Shown here: positions 16,116 to 24,135 of the stretch, one piece after another
Position numbering within the stretch: the first letter of the stretch is position 1
Layout of the letters: each line of letters begins with the position of its first letter
NCBI GenBank assembly: GCA_024998815.1
Contig: JACEUQ010000001.1
Span: 1,240,001-1,304,000, forward strand
Source of the DNA: Opitutus sp.
Lineage (GTDB): Bacteria; Verrucomicrobiota; Verrucomicrobiia; Opitutales; Opitutaceae
DNA length: 64,000 nucleotides
Direction: 5' to 3'
Made by a program: the position numbers and the translations under genes
The notes under the pieces: model-generated
Databases searched by the model: none
What the model was told of the DNA's origin: nothing
The model's input: the letters and a program-made list of their open reading frames with translations, nothing else

Positions 16116-17590
16116 GGGCGGGCGCTCGCCCAACGGGGCGAAAGGGAGGGCGGAATAAGCGCGCGCAGGCGGATTTGGCGGTGGTTCGAAAACGCGCTGG
16201 TGGTTCGGGGCTCGGGTGGTTCGGGGCGGGCGTAGCCCGCCTCGGGCGCGGAGTCGGGCCGTCGCGAGGCTCGGCGAGCCCGGCCTGACGGAGCCGCGTG
16301 CCAGAGGCACGCAAGGCGCGCCGAGTCGCCAGCGGAGCGTCGCGGCGAGGACGCGCGGGGCCACCGCGCCGGCTGGGCGGCGGGGGGAAGCTCCCCCCGT
16401 GAACGAGCTTGCGAGTGAACTTGGGGGGGCGCCTGGCGGCCGGCCGGACCAGCGATGGCTTTGTGCTCAACTCGCCCAGCGACGGGACGCCTTAGAAAAC
16501 GGACGGCCCGGGCGGGGGCGGGGGGTATCTATTCGCGCGGTAGCGCCGCTAAAAGACGTTCTACCGGCGAAGCCGAGTGATATTTCTGGGTGCGCGCGCA
16601 TACTGACAACGCACCGTAGTGAGCCCCGAGGGTGGAGCGTGTAATACGACATTATGACCAGTGGCCGCCGCCCCGAGGGAATGCTTGGACTGAGGGGCGG
16701 ATTAGCGGCCATTGGACATAATGTCCTGTTACACGCGGAACCCGCGCAGCCGCTGTGCCAGATCAGCCCGGACGTGGGACGTGGACGGCTGGACACGACG
16801 TCGGACGTGACTCGGGGAACGCCGTCGCGTGCCTGCCGCCGTCGCCCTCGCCGGGCCTGGCACTGCGGGTGCCGGGGCTCACGGAGGTGCAGCCCGCGTT
16901 TTTCGCGCGCGTTCCATTGTGGGCCGTGAGTGAGCTTGCGAACAAGCCGCTGACCTTGGTTAGCCGTGGGGCGTTGTCGCCCCGCGCATCAAAGCCTTCC
17001 GGCGTATGAGGTGGGCTGTAGCGAGTCGGCGAGCGGTGGGCCCAAATTATTGAGGCCGGGCGAGTCGGCGGCACTCGGTGAGCACCTGGCTCGGCAGGCG
17101 CGGAATCGAGGGTCGCTGTCTCGCCCCGCTGAAATTGGTTCGTTGAGGATGTTAGCAGCCGGACAGGCGAGCAGGCGCTGGCGGTCGGGCGTCCGGAATG
17201 GAGCGGAGTGTGGGAGTGGAGACGGAGGGGCACAGGGGCCGCCGGGCCGGGGGTTTGCGGCCGTCTCGGCCGTAGCCCCGTTTTGACGCTGCGGTTCCTG
17301 GCTCGGCAGGATCCGTGGCGTGAGGGGCGAAGGACGTTGCGGCCCCCCGGCTGGGCGGACCCTGGGACCCGCAGACGGAACGCACGCACGTAGCGGAATG
17401 TAGGGCGACAGAGCGCCTGCGTCTGCGGGCGGATTATCGTGCGGCTTACGCCGGAGCGCGTGAGCGGGTTCGCCAAGGGAGCGGAGCGAGCGCAGGCGTT
17501 GAGGCACACGCATCACGGGGGCGGACGAAAACCGTTGAGGCCCCACTGCCCCGCTCTTCTCGCCTGCAAGCGAGCGCACATCGGAGGTGG
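16116..17590. other. Gene-free, very GC-rich 1.5-kb stretch between toxin and terminase genes
   Basis: Open frames here (up to 248 codons on the minus strand) are long only because GC is extreme; their products are Arg/Pro/Ala-rich without domains, and none is favoured. I see many short palindromes (for example GCGGGCGTAGCCCGC near 16227), two copies of a GAGCTTGCGA-type word (16400, 16933), a cluster of GGACGTG words (16771-16808), and a large inverted repeat at 16637-16736. By position this is a good candidate for a packaging or replication site. Such a long non-coding stretch is unusual in a phage genome. Confidence 0.55.
16637..16736. repeat. Large imperfect inverted repeat with inner GGACATnATGTCC palindromes
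   Basis: Arms of 33 bp at 16637-16669 and 16704-16736 match inverted with about five mismatches, around a 34-bp spacer. Each arm reads GCGTGTAA at its outer end, then a GACATTATG core, then TGGCCGC. The right arm contains the near-perfect palindrome GGACATAATGTCC. This is a likely protein-binding or structural site. Confidence 0.75.
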
Positions 17591-18013
17591 TCAGAGGAGG
17601 CCTGCTTCGCGCTGGTCGATCAGGAATTGGCCAGGACTGCGAACTTGGAGACTGTAAACCTGCGACCCGATTACCTTCTGGAAATCGGCTTCGTCGAGCG
17701 TGAGTAAAGCGTCAGCCTCGGCACCCAAGGCGGAAAGCAGGACGGGGCGATCTTTGGATTTGGGGAAAACCAGTACCTTGTCGTAGGCGAGCTCGATGGG
17801 GACAAGGGTGAGCCGAGGGAGGAGCGATGAACGCCAATACGGCAAGGCTTTGGGGCCGAGCTTGCGGGCGTTGCGGTCCGTCTCCTCGACGCAATAAAGC
17901 GATGAGAGCAACTCCCACCCATTGGTTTCGGCGTGGGTAAACAGGTAACGCGAGGCCCCCTTGGCCGAACCTGCGGCCGCCAGCAGGACGCTGGTATCAA
18001 TGAAAAGTTTCAC
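17591..18013 (-). CDS. PIN-domain toxin of a type II toxin-antitoxin pair
   Basis: The 140-aa protein is a PIN-fold ribonuclease: Asp6 in KLFIDTSVLLAA, Glu in CVEETDRNA near residue 43, and Asp in EADALLTLDEADF near 105-110. PIN toxins cleave specific RNAs, often tRNA or mRNA. It starts with GTG at 18013, overlapping the antitoxin stop by 4 bp (GTGA), which couples their translation. It probably stabilises the integrated element or guards against other phages. Confidence 0.85.
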   Translation of the reverse strand: MKLFIDTSVLLAAAGSAKGASRYLFTHAETNGWELLSSLYCVEETDRNARKLGPKALPYWRSSLLPRLTLVPIELAYDKVLVFPKSKDRPVLLSALGAEADALLTLDEADFQKVIGSQVYSLQVRSPGQFLIDQREAGLL

Positions 18014-18264
18014 TTCTTTGACTTGGCTTTCCCTGCGCGAGTGAAGGTGGCCATTTCGGCTTCATCACGTGAGATCCAGCGGGCTAGTTTTTCACGGGGT
18101 ATGTCACGCACCGGGACGGCGGCGGCGGCTTGCAGAAAAAGCCCCCCGTCCCGTTCCTCGATGATCACCAGGGGGCTGTCGAGACCATCAAGCCCCAGCT
18201 TACGGCGGAGAGCGGGAGGAAGGGTGAGGCCACCGCGTTTGCTAATGGGAAGTGTAAGCGTCAT
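18010..18264 (-). CDS. AbrB/MazE-type antitoxin
   Basis: This 84-aa protein opens with MTLTLPISKRGGLTLPPALRRKLGL, a swapped-hairpin AbrB-like DNA-binding domain, and ends in a charged tail (FTRAGKAKSKK) expected to cover the toxin. It is translationally coupled to the PIN gene. I take the ATG at 18264 as start because it begins exactly at the AbrB domain and lies inside a palindrome (18262-18288) that fits an autoregulatory operator; the longer frame to 18609 is the antisense of the neighbouring gene. Confidence 0.82.
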   Translation of the reverse strand: MTLTLPISKRGGLTLPPALRRKLGLDGLDSPLVIIEERDGGLFLQAAAAVPVRDIPREKLARWISRDEAEMATFTRAGKAKSKK

Positions 18265-18288
18265 GCCGTAATGCTGCATTGCGGCATG
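18262..18288. promoter_or_regulatory. Palindromic operator over the antitoxin start
   Basis: CATGCCGTAATG and CATTGCGGCATG form a 12-bp inverted repeat with one mismatch around a 3-bp centre. It covers the antitoxin ATG, the usual place for toxin-antitoxin autorepression. Confidence 0.65.
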
Positions 18289-18343
18289 ACGGTTGGCAAG
18301 CATCGCGCACAATGAAGCGCCGAGCTGCGTCCCCCTCGGCATT

Positions 18344-18919
18344 TTAGGCCGCAAGGTCGTCGTAGAGGTTCTTGAACCAGGTGAGTTCTTGCCGGAGCAG
18401 GCGGCGTGCTTCGGGGGTCCACTTGGCCAGCGGGGTGTCGTCGGTGCGGCGGTGGTACCAGCGCCGGAACTGATCCAGCCCTTTCGTGAATTGGATGACC
18501 GGTGTATTCGCATCGGGCTGGACGGCTTCGCGTGGAGCCGGTTCGGGTAATACCCCCGTTGCGAGGTAAGCCTGACGCAACGAGTGGGCATCATTGAAAA
18601 ACGACACATGTGTCGTTTTTGATAATCGAATGTAGCGTTGGGCCGTTCGTCCCGAGATTTCGGGACAATTCACGGCAAGCCAATCCGTCCAAGCCCCATG
18701 GGGCAAACTGCTCTTTTGTCGTTCGAGTAACCGCCCGCAGTCGATGGCCGCAACGATGGCGTGCTGGGCCTTTTCTCGGGCCGAACCAGCAAGGGTTTGG
18801 GCCTTGGTGAAGGCGGCATTGATCGCCAGCGCGAGGTCGATGGAGAGAACAATCCCCCCGTCGGTAGCTACGGCGGGAAGGATTTCGAGTGAGACAGGTT
18901 TAGTTTTGGGCGCGGTCAT
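18344..18919 (-). CDS. DUF3102-like phage regulatory protein
   Basis: The 191-aa protein contains a DUF3102-like block at ~60-105: IDCGRLLERQKSSLPHG followed by WTDWLAVNCPEISGRTAQRYIRLS, an HTH-like module found in phage and plasmid proteins of unclear role. Its start overlaps the preceding gene by 20 bp. A 24-bp palindrome (18597-18620) is embedded in its coding region, and a TTGACA box lies 16 nt before the ATG. Confidence 0.72.
   Translation of the reverse strand: MTAPKTKPVSLEILPAVATDGGIVLSIDLALAINAAFTKAQTLAGSAREKAQHAIVAAIDCGRLLERQKSSLPHGAWTDWLAVNCPEISGRTAQRYIRLSKTTHVSFFNDAHSLRQAYLATGVLPEPAPREAVQPDANTPVIQFTKGLDQFRRWYHRRTDDTPLAKWTPEARRLLRQELTWFKNLYDDLAA
18597..18620. promoter_or_regulatory. 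Perfect 24-bp palindrome, operator type A
   Basis: Arms AAAAACGACACA and TGTGTCGTTTTT match perfectly. The same arms (AAAAACGACA, TGTCGTTTTT) recur at 29048-29071 near the integrase, so one regulator may bind both. This copy lies within a coding region. Confidence 0.6.
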
Positions 18920-19466
18920 GTTTTGAGGTGTGCGATGTCAATTGGGCGAGGCGGTAAATGCGGCGGGCTCGCTTGGTGCGCATCCCCCGCGACGGTGGCA
19001 GGCCGAACGTTTCGGACCACTTCACGACGAGTTTGGAAAACCCCGCGCGTGTCACCCCGTGGCGTTCGGCGAGCGCGGCTTCGCTCAGGCCTTCGATGTC
19101 CATGAGGCCGGACGCGAAACAGGCGGCGTCGAAGGCGAGCATGGGGTTGGGGTGCGACCGGATGCGGGCGCAAAACGAAGCGAGGATCGCCGAAGCTGAG
19201 GCTGCCACTTGGTCGGCAGTGGCGTCGGTTGGGCTGGGATCATCGGCGTCTTCGGCAACGGAGTCGGGCGTAGGATCGGGAGCAGCGCGACGTTCGAGCA
19301 AGGTGTCGTCGTGCTGGGGCGTGTTGGTGTGACGCGTGGCGTCGGGTTGAGCCAAGCCCCCCGCCGCGAGTTGAGCTCGTTCGGCGGGTGAGAGGCTGGC
19401 CACCCAAGCGCGATAGGCCTCCGAGTATTGGGCATCGCGGGCTGCTTGGCGGTCGGCGCAGGTCAT
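18900..19466 (-). CDS. Phage protein with predicted HTH, function unknown
   Basis: The 188-aa protein has an acidic, Ala/Asp/Pro-rich first half and a second half with an HTH-like block (LSEAALAERHGVTRAGFSKLV, residues ~130-150) followed by a basic region MRTKRARRIYRLAQ. It may be a DNA-binding regulator. It overlaps the nuclease gene by ATGA at 19463-19466 and the DUF3102-like gene by 20 bp. Confidence 0.62.
   Translation of the reverse strand: MTCADRQAARDAQYSEAYRAWVASLSPAERAQLAAGGLAQPDATRHTNTPQHDDTLLERRAAPDPTPDSVAEDADDPSPTDATADQVAASASAILASFCARIRSHPNPMLAFDAACFASGLMDIEGLSEAALAERHGVTRAGFSKLVVKWSETFGLPPSRGMRTKRARRIYRLAQLTSHTSKHDRAQN
18936..18941 (-). promoter_or_regulatory. TTGACA box upstream of the DUF3102-like gene
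   Basis: The minus strand reads TTGACA 16 nt before the ATG at 18919, inside the preceding coding region. It is one member of the motif set described in the findings. Confidence 0.3.
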
Positions 19467-19885
19467 GGCGAGGGCGCGGGGGTTGGAGTGGCCGCAAAGG
19501 GCAAGGAATCGGGCCGATGGGGCGGAGGCAGGCTGGAAGCCTGCGCTACTTCGCTTGCGGCGACGTGGTCGCTTTGACGGATGAGGTTGAGCCAGTCGTC
19601 GGCGCGCATCGTCACGAGCCAGCCGGAGCGGTTACGGGTGTGGGCCACTATCGGCGTCTTGCGCGCACCGGCGTCGCGGATTGCCTGGTCCATCGCTCGC
19701 CAGATGTTGAGCGCTTCGACGGCCTTCACCTCGAAGTGGATGCCGGGCAGCTCCGGACAAGCCACGTCGGGCGAGTCGGTGCCGCCCGCGTACTGTACGC
19801 CTCGATGGGCTTTGAGGAAGCCGGCTTCGCGCAGCACGTCACGCCAACGGCGCTCACCGCGTTTACCTTTTTCGCGTGAGTTCAT
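19463..19885 (-). CDS. PDDEXK nuclease, Holliday junction resolvase-like
   Basis: The 140-aa protein starts MNSREKGKRGERRWRDVLREAGF and continues GGTDSPDVACPELPGIHFEVKAVEALNIW. The pattern Glu in GERRWRD, Asp in SPDV and Glu-x-Lys in FEVKAV is the archaeal Hjc-like/phage PDDEXK resolvase signature. It probably trims branched DNA during replication or packaging. The C-terminal ~35 residues (EVAQASSLPPP and on) are encoded by a dispersed repeat related to the palindrome at 40545-40603, so the tail appears to have been extended by repeat insertion. Confidence 0.78.
   Translation of the reverse strand: MNSREKGKRGERRWRDVLREAGFLKAHRGVQYAGGTDSPDVACPELPGIHFEVKAVEALNIWRAMDQAIRDAGARKTPIVAHTRNRSGWLVTMRADDWLNLIRQSDHVAASEVAQASSLPPPHRPDSLPFAATPTPAPSP
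19529..19555. repeat. Half-copy of the GCAGACTGGAAGTCTGC-type palindrome inside a gene
   Basis: CAGGCTGGAAGCCTGCGCTACTT resembles one arm of the inverted repeat at 40545-40603, with paired changes that keep its inner symmetry. It encodes part of the nuclease C-terminus. Confidence 0.55.
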
Positions 19886-20160
19886 CGGGCACCTCCAGCG
19901 GCGAAAGTTGCGAGTGGTGAGTAGCGGGTAGCGAGTAGTCGGAGCGGCGTGGGCGGTTGGTCCGTCCCGTCGAAAGAAGAGAGGCGAGCGTTAGCGTAGC
20001 TCGCTCTCTTCTTCTTTAGAAGAATAGCAGCAGGGGCTAGCGTCACGCTTAGCGCCACCTGTGAGCTAGTGACGCTAAGGAGGGGGGTGGCGCTGACCGG
20101 CGTCACCGTGGCGCGCAAGGTGGCGCGGGGCGAGCAATGGAGGTTATTCTGCGGCGACAT
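19882..20160 (-). CDS. Possible small coupled ORF, doubtful
   Basis: A 92-aa frame from the ATG at 20160 overlaps the primase stop (20144) and ends in an ATGA overlap with the nuclease start, an arrangement typical of this operon. Against it, the product has no recognisable feature, its C-terminus is encoded by the GTAGCGAGTAG word repeat, and the middle holds inverted AGCGTCAC/GTGACGCT pairs (20038-20081). It may be an untranslated spacer. Confidence 0.3.
   Translation of the reverse strand: MSPQNNLHCSPRATLRATVTPVSATPLLSVTSSQVALSVTLAPAAILLKKKRASYANARLSSFDGTDQPPTPLRLLATRYSPLATFAAGGAR
19908..19946. repeat. Word repeat (GTAGCGGGTAGCGAGTAG type)
   Basis: Tandem variants of GAGTAGCGGGTAGCGAG, sharing AGCGAGTAGTCGGAG with 11341-11386. 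Confidence 0.55.
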
Positions 20161-22159
20161 AGTTGACTCCTTTCCACGTCTTGGAGGCACGGTCGAAGAT
20201 GAGCATGCCCCTGTCAGGGTGGCGGATCGTATGGAAGACCGATACCGCCTTGGTGGGGTCTTTCCCCGCTGCCGTCAGCTTGGCGGAAATGTAGGCGATC
20301 ACGGCGCTTTCCTCGGGGTTTGCCGAGTTGGCCAGCGGTGGCATGCTGGAGAACATGGCGCGGTGGCTGCCGGGTATGAAACTAGTCTCACGACGGGCGG
20401 AGGCAGGTTTGTTGTCGCGCCCCTGAATCGCCTTCGGGTCGGCGGCGATACGCTCGAAGTGATGGGTGGTCCACTGGATCACGAACTCGGGTTGCGGGGG
20501 TAGGTCGCGCAGGATCGGTGTGATGGTGAACGCCTCCGGCTGTTCATGGGGTGACATGATCAGTAAGGCGTCTGGATCACGGCCGAAGACTGATGCACCG
20601 GCAACGCGGTCGATGGCGTCGCGTCCGGTGAGGTTACCCTTGGGGAAATGGGCCGCGATCAGAACCGCTGTATGGGTGTCGTGGGCCAACTTTTCGAGCT
20701 CGTTCAAGACCTGCGCCATCTCGGTATTTGAATTCTCCTCACGGTCCCCGTAGGTCTTATAGATTGGGTCGATGATGATGAGTTCGGCTCCGACTCGCGC
20801 GACCTGCTGGCGAAGTCGGGTAGAAAGTTCAGTGATTTCGTTGTCCTTGCCGCGCCGATTCCAGATGTGGAAGCGAGACAGGTCATCGGGCATGAACTCG
20901 CGACCGGCACAGACTAGGCGGATGCGCTTCCGGTAGCTGAATTTGGCAATCTCCAGGTTCACGTAGAGGACGGAGGCGGCACGGGTTTGAAAGCCGCACC
21001 ATGGACGCCCCAAAGAAACCGAGATGGCGAGGTCAGTTAGATTCCAGGTCTTCCGGCTCTTGGACGGTCCGGCGATGATCATCTTCGCGCCTTGAAACAG
21101 GATGCCTTCGATGAGCTGGGGTGGATCCGGTTCGTTCTCAGCGCAGAACGTGTTACCGGTGACAATGTCGCGGGCGTCTACATGCTGGGCTTCCCACGCA
21201 GAGAACGAGGAGGCCCCGAGATTCACGGCGAGGAGGCGTTGCACGCCCTCATTGCGCAGGCCGCCGGGGCAACGGGAAAAGCGCGACGGGTTTTTATTGG
21301 CCTTGTCGATCTGGAAGCCGGGCAAGGATGCCCAGACTTTCTCGCGGCGGGCGTGGTATTCTTCGCGGTTCTTCGCGTCAATCCGCACCCACGCGTGCAC
21401 CGAGTTACCGGCTGAGTCGATCAGCGCAGCGATGGGCAGACCGGAGGCGCGGAGCTGGCGTTCCTGCTCGGGCTTGGAGATCACGTCGCTTTCAACCAGC
21501 ACGTGACGCAGGGCGGTTACATCTTCGTCGGTGCCCTCGGCTCCGTGGCGCACCGGGTTGATGCGGATGAACAGACCATGATGCCCACTGAACACGTGGG
21601 CGATGCCTCCGCGTGAAGAGGCGCGTTCGATCCAGGCGTCACGGGTGAGGATGTTGACGCCACCGTTTTCAGGGATGGCGCGCTCGGCTTCGGGGTGAAG
21701 CGTGCCAGGGGCGATGGACAAGACATCGGCCGGCTCGAAACAGGCGCGGAGGAAGACCTCGAAGGCTTCGCCTTCGGAATGACCAATGCCCAATGACAAA
21801 TGACCATTGGTAGGATTGGGAGAATGATGGGACATGGGGGATGAGGGGCCGGTGGAGCGGGCGAGGTGGCCGCGGCCTTCGGTGGGTGATGCGGCGCGGT
21901 CGGCGTCGGTCAGTTTGTGGGTGAGGTCAGGCTCGGACCACGGGGGCGAGCAACGGGCGTTGTACTCGGCAAAAAGCGGGGCGGCGTCGGCCACCGCCAG
22001 GCCGAAGCCCTGCACCAATGTGCAGGCAACGGCGAAGGTCTGGTCGTGGCCATGCTGGCCCGAAACGGCGGGCGGTATTTTGGCGAGATAACGCCGGGCG
22101 CGCTCGATCAGGTCGAGCGGCCCGGCGCTGGCGGAGGGCGAGGTGTAGCGCAGGGACAT
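20144..22159 (-). CDS. Phage primase-helicase (RepA-like AAA ATPase)
   Basis: I start at the ATG at 22159 (671 aa), which overlaps the helicase stop (TAATG). Residues ~15-90 resemble a primase-associated helical domain (RARRYLAKIPPAVSGQHGHD). Residues ~190-305 look like a primase-polymerase-like domain (VESDVISKPEQERQL, SAGNSVHAWVRID, NPSRFSRCPGG). Residues ~345-600 form a RepA-type hexameric helicase/ATPase with Walker A GPSKSRKT (364-371) and Walker B IIIDP (461-465). It should prime and unwind the element's DNA. The domain names are by motif, not by search. Confidence 0.8.
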   Translation of the reverse strand: MSLRYTSPSASAGPLDLIERARRYLAKIPPAVSGQHGHDQTFAVACTLVQGFGLAVADAAPLFAEYNARCSPPWSEPDLTHKLTDADRAASPTEGRGHLARSTGPSSPMSHHSPNPTNGHLSLGIGHSEGEAFEVFLRACFEPADVLSIAPGTLHPEAERAIPENGGVNILTRDAWIERASSRGGIAHVFSGHHGLFIRINPVRHGAEGTDEDVTALRHVLVESDVISKPEQERQLRASGLPIAALIDSAGNSVHAWVRIDAKNREEYHARREKVWASLPGFQIDKANKNPSRFSRCPGGLRNEGVQRLLAVNLGASSFSAWEAQHVDARDIVTGNTFCAENEPDPPQLIEGILFQGAKMIIAGPSKSRKTWNLTDLAISVSLGRPWCGFQTRAASVLYVNLEIAKFSYRKRIRLVCAGREFMPDDLSRFHIWNRRGKDNEITELSTRLRQQVARVGAELIIIDPIYKTYGDREENSNTEMAQVLNELEKLAHDTHTAVLIAAHFPKGNLTGRDAIDRVAGASVFGRDPDALLIMSPHEQPEAFTITPILRDLPPQPEFVIQWTTHHFERIAADPKAIQGRDNKPASARRETSFIPGSHRAMFSSMPPLANSANPEESAVIAYISAKLTAAGKDPTKAVSVFHTIRHPDRGMLIFDRASKTWKGVNYVAAE

Positions 22160-23706
22160 TATGCAGCCCTCCGGGTTGGCTGGTTTTTGAACCGATCCGT
22201 CATCCACACACCGGCGTCGGCGAACGTGACAAGATCAGGGCGGGGATGACCGTTGCGGCGCAGGCAGGCGACTTGCTTGGGCGTAGCCAAACCAAGGTTA
22301 CGCCGGGCGAGGATGCGGTCGATAATCGCCGCCGCGTGACCTTTATCCCGGATGGCGGCCGGATCGAGGCCGTTGCGTTCGAGTAGGCTGAGCTGCTTGA
22401 ACGAGGGCGGCTGGTGGTGCCACGCCATGGTCGGGGCGTACTCGGCCAAGTCGAGTTCGTGCAGAGAGAGCGCGAATTCGACCGGATCGATCTGGCGCGC
22501 CGCCCGCTTGGCGTTGGCAGCCAGCTCGGTGGCAAGCGAGGCTTCGCGCTGGGACTTGGCGTCGATTTCCGCCTTTAGTAAGTCGAGCTCCTTACCGACA
22601 GCCGCTTCGACGGACTGGGCAATCATGGCATCGGCGATCTCTGGCGTGGATGCCACCAGATGAGCAGGCCGCACAATGGAGTGGCGGCCGGTCATCCAGA
22701 GGAAGTCCAACACCAGCAGGTTTTCCTTGCCTGGGTGAAGCCGCGTGCCGCGACCAATGATCTGCGCGTAGAGGGCGCGGACCTTGGTCGGGCGGAGGCA
22801 AATCACACACTCGATTGAGGGCTCGTCAAAACCCTCGGTGAGTAGCATCGAATTGCTCAGTATCTGGAAATCACCGGCGGCAAAACGGGCCAGCAGCTCG
22901 GCTCTATCCTCGCCTTGACCGTCGATGTGGGCGGCGGTGAAACCGGCCTCTTGGCAAAGTTCGACGAACAACTGGGAAGTGCGGATCAGTGGCAGGAAGA
23001 CGAGGGTTTTTCGGGTGCCGATCGACTCGCGCAGGGCGGTGACGATGCCGCGTAATAGCGGCTCGATGGCGATACCCAGGTCGGCGTCGTTGTAGTCACC
23101 GGCCAAGGTGCGCACTTCGGTCAGGTTGATCTCCACCGGCAGCGTGAGCACCGAAATACGCGTGAGGTATCCTTGTTCTATCAGCTCGTGCAGACCGACC
23201 TCGAAGGCGATGTCCTCGAAGTAGGTGCCGAGGTTTTTCTTGTCACCGCGGTCGGGCGTGGCGGTCACGCCCAGCACTTTGGCGTGACCGTCAAAGTGCC
23301 GGAGTACCCGCTGGTAACTCTCGGCGAGGGCATGGTGCGCCTCGTCGACCACGACCAAATTAAAATGGTCGCGGGGCCAACGGCTGAGACGCTTTTCGCC
23401 CATCAGGGTTTGCACCGAGGCGACCACCACCTGGGCGTTGAGGCTGGCTTGGCGGGTGCCGCATTCGGTTTCGGCGACGATGCCAGTGGCGCGGGTGAGC
23501 TTGTCCGCCGCTTGGCTGAGTAATTCCTCGCGGTGGGCGAGGATCAGGGTGCGGCCGGGCGCGAACTTTTCTGCCGTGTGGGAAAAGATCACGGTTTTAC
23601 CGGCGGCGGTGGGGAGGACGGCCAGCAGTTTACCGTGCTGGCGGAACTTGCTGAGTACGGCCTCGACGCAGGCCGTTTGGTAGGGGCGGAGGTTAAAACG
23701 GCTCAT
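22159..23706 (-). CDS. SF2 DEAD/DEAH-box helicase
   Basis: The 515-aa protein has all the core SF2 motifs: Q-like LRPYQTACVEAV, Walker A PTAAGKT (32-38), DEAH at 121-124, motif III GVTATPDRGD, and motif VI QIIGRGTRLHPGK. The order resembles UvrB/Res-type helicases used in phage replication or recombination. Its first codons overlap the DUF669-like gene by 14 bp, and its TAA stop shares a base with the primase-helicase ATG. Confidence 0.87.
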   Translation of the reverse strand: MSRFNLRPYQTACVEAVLSKFRQHGKLLAVLPTAAGKTVIFSHTAEKFAPGRTLILAHREELLSQAADKLTRATGIVAETECGTRQASLNAQVVVASVQTLMGEKRLSRWPRDHFNLVVVDEAHHALAESYQRVLRHFDGHAKVLGVTATPDRGDKKNLGTYFEDIAFEVGLHELIEQGYLTRISVLTLPVEINLTEVRTLAGDYNDADLGIAIEPLLRGIVTALRESIGTRKTLVFLPLIRTSQLFVELCQEAGFTAAHIDGQGEDRAELLARFAAGDFQILSNSMLLTEGFDEPSIECVICLRPTKVRALYAQIIGRGTRLHPGKENLLVLDFLWMTGRHSIVRPAHLVASTPEIADAMIAQSVEAAVGKELDLLKAEIDAKSQREASLATELAANAKRAARQIDPVEFALSLHELDLAEYAPTMAWHHQPPSFKQLSLLERNGLDPAAIRDKGHAAAIIDRILARRNLGLATPKQVACLRRNGHPRPDLVTFADAGVWMTDRFKNQPTRRAA

Positions 23707-24130
23707 TGGCGGCTCCTTCCTTTTTGGCGGCGTTGGCGGAGGCGGCCGGAACGGTGGGCAGAAGCGGGGCGAGCCAGAATTCCACTTTATTGTTAGCCTT
23801 GCCGTTGTAGTTCTCGACTTTGAGGCGGACGCGCAGGGTGAGGCCGATCAGCTCTTCGGCTGTGAGTTCAACTAATTCTTCAGGATCAATTTCATGGCCT
23901 AGCGCCCGGCGGAAGGCGTCGATTTTCCAGGCGGAGGAGGCGGATGCGACCAGGTAATCGAAAACCTTCGCGCTGGCTCCGTCGGGCGTTTCAGCTAGGA
24001 GTGTGAGCTTGATCATATCCGCGCCGGTGGCGCGCGAAACGGTTTCGGTGGCCTCGACGATGGCGACCGTATAGTCACCGGCGGGTACGTGGTAGGATTT
24101 GGGGGCGTCGGCGGAAGCAGTGTATTTCAT
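23693..24130 (-). CDS. DUF669-like phage protein, possible ssDNA-binding role
   Basis: I start at the ATG at 24130 (145 aa); the longer frame to 24379 lies antisense-like over the exonuclease gene. The pattern (HVPAGDYTVAIVEATE, ADMIKLTLLAE, VFDYLV, LGLTLRVRLKVENYNGK) matches DUF669-type proteins found next to helicases and Sak4-like ATPases in phages; many are thought to bind single-stranded DNA. It lies 5 bp after the exonuclease gene. Confidence 0.72.
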   Translation of the reverse strand: MKYTASADAPKSYHVPAGDYTVAIVEATETVSRATGADMIKLTLLAETPDGASAKVFDYLVASASSAWKIDAFRRALGHEIDPEELVELTAEELIGLTLRVRLKVENYNGKANNKVEFWLAPLLPTVPAASANAAKKEGAANEPF

Positions 24131-24135
24131 GGTAA

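Noticed and set aside
15567-16364. Long start (16364) for the small terminase gene
   Set aside because: The extra 90 residues come from the GC-rich gene-free stretch; the ATG at 16094 has the TTGACA box at the same spacing as other genes of the element and gives a normal length.
16763-17509. 248-codon minus-strand frame in the gene-free stretch
   Set aside because: The product is Arg/Pro/Ala-rich with no domain pattern, several overlapping frames are equally long, and extreme GC explains the lack of stops.
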